Shown: positions 59,580 through 64,000 of the stretch, one piece after another
Numbering within the stretch: the first letter of the stretch is position 1
Layout of the letters: each line of letters starts with the position of its first letter
NCBI RefSeq assembly: GCF_029892105.1
Contig: NZ_JARZAJ010000024.1
Span: forward strand, 34,089 to 98,088
Reading direction: 5' to 3'
From: Kitasatospora sp. GP82
GTDB lineage: Bacteria; Actinomycetota; Actinomycetes; Streptomycetales; Streptomycetaceae
DNA: 64,000 bases
Program-made: the position numbers and the translations under genes
Notes under the pieces: model-generated
What the model saw: the letters and a program-made list of their open reading frames with translations, nothing else
Told to the model about the DNA's origin: nothing
The model's database searches: none

Positions 59580-60071
59580 ATGACCGACGATTCCCGGACA
59601 CCAGCCCGAGACGCATGCGTGGTCGTCGCCCGCGACGACCACGGCCTCGTCGCGCTGCTGAGTGCGTGGTTCCCCCTCCACGACGGCGAGTACCTGTTCC
59701 TCCCCGGAGGACGGCAGGAGGACGGCGAGACGCTGGAGGACTGCGCGCGACGCGAGCTGCGGGAGGAGGCCGGAATCACCGCCGAGAAGTGGTGGCTTCT
59801 CGGCTCCTACGCGATCACCCCCGCCACTACCGCCCGCGTCCACCTCTACGAAGCCCGGAAGCTGGTTCTCGGCCCGCAACAACTCGCGCCCGGCGAGGAG
59901 GGGTTCAAGCTGATGTGGTGGCCGATGGCCGATGCCATCGCCGCTGCGATGGATGGCCGGTTCCTCCTTCAAGGAGGACCGCTCGCACTGCTTCTCGCAG
60001 ACCGGACCAGCTCGCGGATATCCTCCGGCGGCTCCCGGTCATCGAGAATGAAGAGTCGGCCGCCGACATAG
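59580..60071 (+). CDS. NUDIX hydrolase
   Basis: 163 aa. Complete Nudix box at 44-66 (GRQEDGETLEDCARRELREEAGI). FLPGG precedes it. The last about 25 residues (SSRISSGGSRSSRMKSRPPT) are low complexity and are read through the opposite-strand gene; the conserved fold ends near LALLLADR, so the tail may be an artefact of a lost stop. It begins 19 nt after the hydrolase stop, completing the cassette. Confidence 0.9.
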   Translation: MTDDSRTPARDACVVVARDDHGLVALLSAWFPLHDGEYLFLPGGRQEDGETLEDCARRELREEAGITAEKWWLLGSYAITPATTARVHLYEARKLVLGPQQLAPGEEGFKLMWWPMADAIAAAMDGRFLLQGGPLALLLADRTSSRISSGGSRSSRMKSRPPT

Positions 60072-60286
60072 TTCGTTACGACCTTCCATCCGAGCGCTCG
60101 CCCCGCCGTATGCGCGGCTCGACGGATTTCTTTCGGGTCGCCCAGCTCCTCGACCGCCTCCACCCCGAGCACGAGCTGCCCGTAGTAGCCGCCGTACTCG
60201 GGCTTCAGGGAGGCCCTCATCAGGGCATCGACGCGGCGCACGAGGTTCTGGAAGCGGCGCTTGGCCAGCTCGTCCTTCGAGGCCAT
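59969..60286 (-). CDS. conserved hypothetical protein of streptomycete mobile regions
   Basis: 105 aa. KRRFQNLVRRVDALMRASLKPEYGGYYGQLVLGVEAVEELGDPKEIRRAAHTAGRALGWKVVTNYVGGRLFILDDREPPEDI, mixed alpha/beta, no known catalytic motif. Its 3' end overlaps the convergent NUDIX gene by 103 nt. A broken copy of its start lies at 51.87 kb. Just upstream GTGCAC-N5-GTACAC is a near-palindrome. Confidence 0.75.
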   Translation of the reverse strand: MASKDELAKRRFQNLVRRVDALMRASLKPEYGGYYGQLVLGVEAVEELGDPKEIRRAAHTAGRALGWKVVTNYVGGRLFILDDREPPEDIRELVRSARSSASGPP

Positions 60287-60348
60287 AGAGGCCGCCTCCC
60301 AAGCAGCCCCGCCCGGCCCATGTGTACTGAATGTGCACTGGAACGCCG
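60227..60348 (-). repeat. imperfect direct repeat, right copy (intact gene start)
   Basis: Partner of 51815-51933 in the same orientation, about 8.4 kb apart; covers the 5' end and control region of the 105-aa gene. Confidence 0.75.
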
Positions 60349-60400
60349 CAGGCCCTCCGGCCCGGATGGGCGGAAGGGCCTGTGACCTGCAGGTTTACTG

Positions 60401-60473
60401 TGCCCCAGGCAGGATTCGAACCTGCGACACCGGCTTTAGGAGAGCCGTGCTCTATCCCCTGAGCTACTGAGGC
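60401..60473 (-). tRNA. tRNA-Arg (anticodon CCT)
   Basis: 73 nt. Acceptor GCCTCAG pairs with CTGGGGC (one T-G pair). Anticodon stem CGGCT/AGCCG with loop CTCCTAA, T-arm with TTCGAAT. CCA not encoded. Its 3' end faces the accessory island, the usual orientation for element integration. Confidence 0.95.
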
Positions 60474-60615
60474 GGGGGTCGTCCGGCCCGTAGGTGATGG
60501 CCGCGCAACCTCCGACAGGGTACCGGATCAGACCCGTGGAGATCTCCTCTGTTGACGGATGGGCGAGGTGTGATGTGTACGCTGAGGCGCCGATGGAGCC
60601 GGGATCGGGGGATCA

Positions 60616-62205
60616 ATGACCATCAGGAGTGGGCTGACGGCCGCTCAGCTGATCGGGCTGGTGGCCGATCCGGGGAGTTTCGACTGCTGGGACGGCCCGG
60701 TCGCGGGTGCCCCCGCCGACGAGGCGTACGAGGCGGCCCTGGCCAGGGCTCGGGCACGGACGGGGCTGGACGAGGCGGTCACCACCGGGCGGGGCCTGGT
60801 GGGCGGGCGGCCGGTGGCGCTGGTGGTGTCGGAGTTCGGGTTCCTGGGCGGTTCGATCGGGGTAGCCACGGCCGAGCGGATCACGCGGGCGGTGGAGCGG
60901 GCCACGGCCGAGCGGCTGCCGCTGCTGGCCCTGCCGGTCTCCGGCGGGACGCGGATGCAGGAGGGTTCGGCCGCCTTCCTCTGCATGGTCCGGATCACTG
61001 CGGCCGTACAGGCCCATCAGGCGGCCGCGCTGCCCTACCTGACATATCTGCGCAGTCCCACCATGGGCGGGGTGTTCGCCTCCTGGGGCACGCTCGGGCA
61101 GCTGGTGCTGGCCGAGCCCGGTGCGCGGCTCGGGTTCCTCGGGCCCCGGGTGTACGAGGAGTTGCGCGGGGTCCGGCTGCCGGAGGAGGTGCAGCGGGCC
61201 GAGACGCTGGCCGCGCAGGGGCTGATCGACGCCGTGCTGCCGCCGACCGGGCTGCCCGGCTTCCTGGGCCGGGTGCTGGCACTGCTGGACCGCCGGGCAC
61301 CGCAGTCACAGTCGCCGTCACAGTCGCCGTCACAGTCGCGGTCACAGTCGCGGTCACCGGCAGGCGCACCCACCGCGACCGGCCCGGCACAGGTCGATAC
61401 GCAGGCCGATACGCGGGCCGACGCATGGGAATCGGTACGGCTGACCCGGCGCCCCGGCCGCCCCGGCGCACGTGAGCTGCTCGCGCGGACGGCCGAGGGC
61501 GCGCTGCCCCTGACCGCCCCCGGCGGCCGGCACGACGGCCAGGACGACGGCCGGGGCGGCGCGTTGGTGCGTGCGCTGGCCGAGTTCGGGGGCCGGGCGG
61601 CCGTGGTGGTCGGCCAGCAGCGGCAGGATCCCGGCACGGAGCGCCCGTTCACCGCCGCCGACCTCCGGTGCGTCCAGCGGACCGCACGGCTCGCCGAGCA
61701 GCTCGGCCTGCCGCTGGTGACAGTGGTGGACACCGCCGGGGCCGAGCTGTCCACCCGGGCCGAACTGGAGGGCGTGGCACTGGAGATCGCGCACTGCCTG
61801 AACACGCTGATCGCACTGCGCACCCCCGTGCTGGCGGTACTGCTCGGCCAGGGCTCCGGCGGCGGTGCCCTCGCGCTGCTCCCGGCTGACCGGGTACTGG
61901 CGGCCGAACACGCCTGGCTGGCACCGCTGCCGCCCGAGGGAGCCTCGGCGATCGTCCACCGGGACGGCGAGCACGCGGCCGAGCTGGCCCGGGCCCAGGG
62001 CATCGGCGCGTACGACCTTGCGGCCGCCGGACTGGTGGACGAGGTCCTGCCCGAACACCCGGACGCCGCCGAGGAATCGGATGCTTTCTGCGACCGCGTC
62101 GGACGGGCGATCGGCCGTGCCCTGGCCGAACTGGCGGCGCAGTCGGAGGCCACCCGTACGACCGCCCGAGCCCGCCGCAACCGACGCCTCGGGTCTGTCC
62201 AGTAG
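60616..62205 (+). CDS. fused AccD/AccA-type carboxyltransferase
   Basis: 529 aa with two crotonase-fold halves. The N-terminal half (FGFLGGSIGVATAERITRAVERATAERLPLLALPVSGGTRMQEG...TMGGVFASWGTLG) is AccD-like without the zinc finger. The C-terminal half (ALVRALAEFGGRAAVVV...VDTAGAELSTRAELEGVALEIAHCL...GQGSGGGALALLPADRVLAAEHAWLAPLPPEGASAI) is AccA-like. A Gln-Ser-Pro repeat (about 229-248) joins them. It should transfer CO2 from carboxybiotin to an acyl-CoA. No biotin carboxylase gene is adjacent. Confidence 0.9.
   Translation: MTIRSGLTAAQLIGLVADPGSFDCWDGPVAGAPADEAYEAALARARARTGLDEAVTTGRGLVGGRPVALVVSEFGFLGGSIGVATAERITRAVERATAERLPLLALPVSGGTRMQEGSAAFLCMVRITAAVQAHQAAALPYLTYLRSPTMGGVFASWGTLGQLVLAEPGARLGFLGPRVYEELRGVRLPEEVQRAETLAAQGLIDAVLPPTGLPGFLGRVLALLDRRAPQSQSPSQSPSQSRSQSRSPAGAPTATGPAQVDTQADTRADAWESVRLTRRPGRPGARELLARTAEGALPLTAPGGRHDGQDDGRGGALVRALAEFGGRAAVVVGQQRQDPGTERPFTAADLRCVQRTARLAEQLGLPLVTVVDTAGAELSTRAELEGVALEIAHCLNTLIALRTPVLAVLLGQGSGGGALALLPADRVLAAEHAWLAPLPPEGASAIVHRDGEHAAELARAQGIGAYDLAAAGLVDEVLPEHPDAAEESDAFCDRVGRAIGRALAELAAQSEATRTTARARRNRRLGSVQ
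61303..61356. repeat. 12-bp tandem repeat in the linker of the carboxyltransferase gene
   Basis: Four CAGTCGC(C/G)GTCA units preceded by a half unit, encoding QSPS/QSRS. Frame-preserving, so length variation between strains is likely. Confidence 0.85.
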
Positions 62206-62355
62206 CCGGGCCGCCGAGCGGTTCCACGCGTCCCGAGCAGATCCCCGCGCCCCCGCGCCCCCGCGCAGGCCCCCGCGCCCCCGAGGTATCGCGCGGTTGA
62301 CCGCGGCACTCCCGCACTCGCCGCTCTCCCGTATTCTGGCCCGGCCCACACCGAA

Positions 62356-62372
62356 CCTGACGATCAGTCAGG
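62356..62372. promoter_or_regulatory. palindrome upstream of the GT-C gene
   Basis: CCTGAC-GATCA-GTCAGG, 6-bp arms, 30 nt before the start. Possible operator or attenuating hairpin near the ribosome site. Confidence 0.35.
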
Positions 62373-62401
62373 AAAACCGATGACGATCGCCTGAACCCTC
62401 G

Positions 62402-63904
62402 ATGAGCATCGAAGCACCACGCCACCTCTTCCGCGCCCTCCGCAGCGTGTGGCTCTGGCCCGCCCTGGCAACCCTGCTGCTCGGCCTCTACCGGATCGGC
62501 ACGCCGGAGTTGTGGCGCGACGAGATCTCCAGTTGGAGTGCGGCGACCCGGGCCCTGACCCGACTCGCCGGGATACTCGGCAATGTCGACGCCAGCAACG
62601 GCGCCTACTACCTGATGCTGCACGCCTGGACGGACCTGTTCGGCGACTCCGTGCCGAGTCTGCGCCTGCCGTCCGCACTCGCGATGTCGGGTGCCGCAGC
62701 GTTCACGGCCCTGGCCGCCCTGCGGTGGTTCGGGAGCCGGATGGCTGCGGTCGCGGCGGGACTGCTGCTGGCAGCCCTGCCGAACGTCTCGGCGTACGCC
62801 CAGGAGGCCCGCTCGTACGCGATCGTCACGTGTGCGGTGGCGGCCGCCACCTGGTGCCTGCTGCGGGCGCTGGAGCGTCCCGGCCTCGGGCGCTGGGCCT
62901 GGTACGGGCTGTGCATGGCGCTCGCCGGGGTGTTCCATCTGGTGTCGCTGGCCGGCCTGGCCGGGCAGTTCGTGGTGGTGGCCGTGCACTTCTGGTCGGT
63001 ACGGGACCGGCGGGTGCTGTGGCAGTTCCCGGCGGCGGCGCTGACGGCCCTGCTGCCGGCCCTGCCGGTGATGCTGCTGGGGCGGCGGCAGTCGGGCCGC
63101 CAACTGGAGTGGATCACCCCCGCGACCCGGTACAAACTGCGGATGTTCTGGCCGGAGTTCCTCGGTTCCTTCGGGGTGCTGTACGCGTTCCTGGCGCTGG
63201 CGGTGGCGGCCCTGCTGTGGCGCGGGCACCGTACCGCGGCCGTCCAGGCGGCGGCGCTGGCCGTACTGCCGGTGCTCGGGGTCTGGCTGGTCTCGCAGGG
63301 CCGCAGCTCCTACTTCGTGGACCGCTATCTGCTCTTCACCCTGCCCGCCTGGGCCGCCCTTGCCGGTGGCGGCGTCGGCGCGCTGGACGCCGCCCTGCGC
63401 CGGATCGCACCTCGGCGGACGGCGGCCGTGGCGGCCCTCGCGGCGGTGGCCGTCCCCGCACTGCTCGGGATGGACCAGCAGCGCGTCCTGCGGCAGGTGA
63501 CCGCACGCACCGCGACCGACTACCGGGGCGCGGCGGCGGCGGTGGCCGCCGGGTACCGGCCCGGGGACGGGATCGTCGCGGCGGGCGGGAGGAAGGCCTG
63601 GATGATGGTGGGCCCCGGCGTGGCCTACCACCTGCCGGGCGACGTCCGCCCGCGTCCGCTGTTCGTCGCGCGGACGGCCGTGCGCGCGGACGACCTGTTT
63701 CCGGTCGAGTGCCCGGTGCCCGCCGCCTGCATCGGTGACGTCAGCCGTACCTGGGTCGTTACCATCGGCACTGGCGACGACCCGTACCAGGGGCTCCCGG
63801 CCGGCCAGGCCAAGGCGCTGCAGGCGGTCTTCACCCCGGCCGAGGTCCGGCATGTCCGGGGACTGACGGTGTCGCTGCTGGTGCGCGCAACACAGCACGC
63901 GTAA
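62402..63904 (+). CDS. GT-C family membrane glycosyltransferase
   Basis: 500 aa, about 11 membrane segments. First extracytoplasmic loop LYRIGTPELWRDEISSWSAATRAL carries the acidic DE of PMT/ArnT-like enzymes; NVSAYAQEARSYAIVT follows in the next loop, also typical. The C-terminal about 140 residues form a soluble extracytoplasmic domain. It probably transfers a sugar from a polyprenyl-phosphate donor to an envelope acceptor. The ribosome site is weak; the start is the first good ATG. Confidence 0.85.
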   Translation: MSIEAPRHLFRALRSVWLWPALATLLLGLYRIGTPELWRDEISSWSAATRALTRLAGILGNVDASNGAYYLMLHAWTDLFGDSVPSLRLPSALAMSGAAAFTALAALRWFGSRMAAVAAGLLLAALPNVSAYAQEARSYAIVTCAVAAATWCLLRALERPGLGRWAWYGLCMALAGVFHLVSLAGLAGQFVVVAVHFWSVRDRRVLWQFPAAALTALLPALPVMLLGRRQSGRQLEWITPATRYKLRMFWPEFLGSFGVLYAFLALAVAALLWRGHRTAAVQAAALAVLPVLGVWLVSQGRSSYFVDRYLLFTLPAWAALAGGGVGALDAALRRIAPRRTAAVAALAAVAVPALLGMDQQRVLRQVTARTATDYRGAAAAVAAGYRPGDGIVAAGGRKAWMMVGPGVAYHLPGDVRPRPLFVARTAVRADDLFPVECPVPAACIGDVSRTWVVTIGTGDDPYQGLPAGQAKALQAVFTPAEVRHVRGLTVSLLVRATQHA

Positions 63905-63944
63905 CGGCTCGCTGTTTGTTCCAGCTGCTTCGAAAGGCACAGAC

Positions 63945-64000
63945 GTGACTGCCCCTGAGGAGAGCACCTTCGCCGATCTCGGCAGGGTGCTGGTGATCAT
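63945..64000 (+). CDS. start of a probable GT2 glycosyltransferase (partial)
   Basis: GTG with GAAAGG 7 nt upstream, reading TAPEESTFADLGRVLVII to the window edge. LGxxLVII followed by PTYNE is how polyprenol-phosphate mannose synthases begin, and position after a GT-C gene fits, but only 18 codons are visible. Confidence 0.45.
   Translation, partial: MTAPEESTFADLGRVLVI

Noticed and set aside
60401..60473. att site repeat of the tRNA-Arg 3' end on the left of the island
   Set aside because: I looked through 51.7-52.3 kb and saw no copy of the T-arm/acceptor sequence.
61303..61356. Tandem 12-mers as a regulatory repeat
   Set aside because: They lie inside a coding region and encode an in-frame linker.

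Overview
The window is chromosomal DNA from a high-GC Gram-positive bacterium, almost certainly Streptomycetaceae (Streptomyces or Kitasatospora). The signs are uniformly GC-rich codons, many GTG/TTG starts, ATGA/GTGA gene overlaps, leaderless-looking promoters, a SepX/GlpR divisome protein, an HrdD-type sigma factor behind a consensus sigma-R promoter, and typical actinobacterial families such as CGNR, STM4013-like hydrolase and Pmt. The genus is inferred; no 16S or marker comparison was possible.

Layout. 1-4.1 kb: tatD (partial), metG, a zinc-ribbon protein and rsmI, all on the minus strand. 4.2-9.7 kb: protein O-mannosyltransferase, a class B PBP, and a convergent Tat lipoprotein. 9.8-16.7 kb (minus): an amino-acid permease, a class B PBP with its SEDS partner, and an ABC exporter whose ATPase and permease are bridged by a 30-codon ORF. 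16.7-19 kb: a two-gene VWA/anchored-protein operon. 19.4-20 kb: a decayed tyrosine integrase beside tRNA-Ala. 20-26.4 kb (minus): sepX, rimJ-like, mog, moaC, glp/moeA, galU and a GGDEF protein. 26.4-42.2 kb: housekeeping and envelope genes (5-formyl-THF cyclo-ligase, penicillin acylase family, K+/H+ antiporter, MFS, fmdB, mscL, hrdD, PAP2, murJ-like, metallophosphoesterase, lpd).

42.2-51.7 kb is a patchwork. It holds fragments of a P450, a possible SARP regulator, an HPP membrane protein and a short-chain dehydrogenase. Between them are a CGNR regulator, CtaG-like and SEDS genes, and two divergent TetR/flavin-monooxygenase pairs with visible palindromic operators.

51.8-60.4 kb is an accessory island ending at tRNA-Arg(CCT). 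It is bracketed by an imperfect direct repeat (about 51.85 and 60.3 kb) made of a broken and an intact copy of the same small gene. Inside are WbqC-like and YdcF-like proteins, a frameshifted XRE/TPR regulator, a resolvase-fold protein without the catalytic serine, an RsbW-like ATPase, and a tightly packed cassette: MoaA-like radical SAM, P-loop kinase, lone phosphohexomutase domain, sulfatase-fold hydrolase and NUDIX. This cassette is the best candidate for an undescribed pathway. 60.6-64 kb resumes with a fused carboxyltransferase, a GT-C membrane glycosyltransferase and the first codons of a probable GT2 enzyme.

Themes that connect genes: cell-envelope assembly (two SEDS, two class B PBPs, MurJ, Pmt, SepX/Glp, GalU); stress control (hrdD under sigma-R, fmdB behind a CIRCE-like operator); and flavin-dependent detoxification under TetR control.
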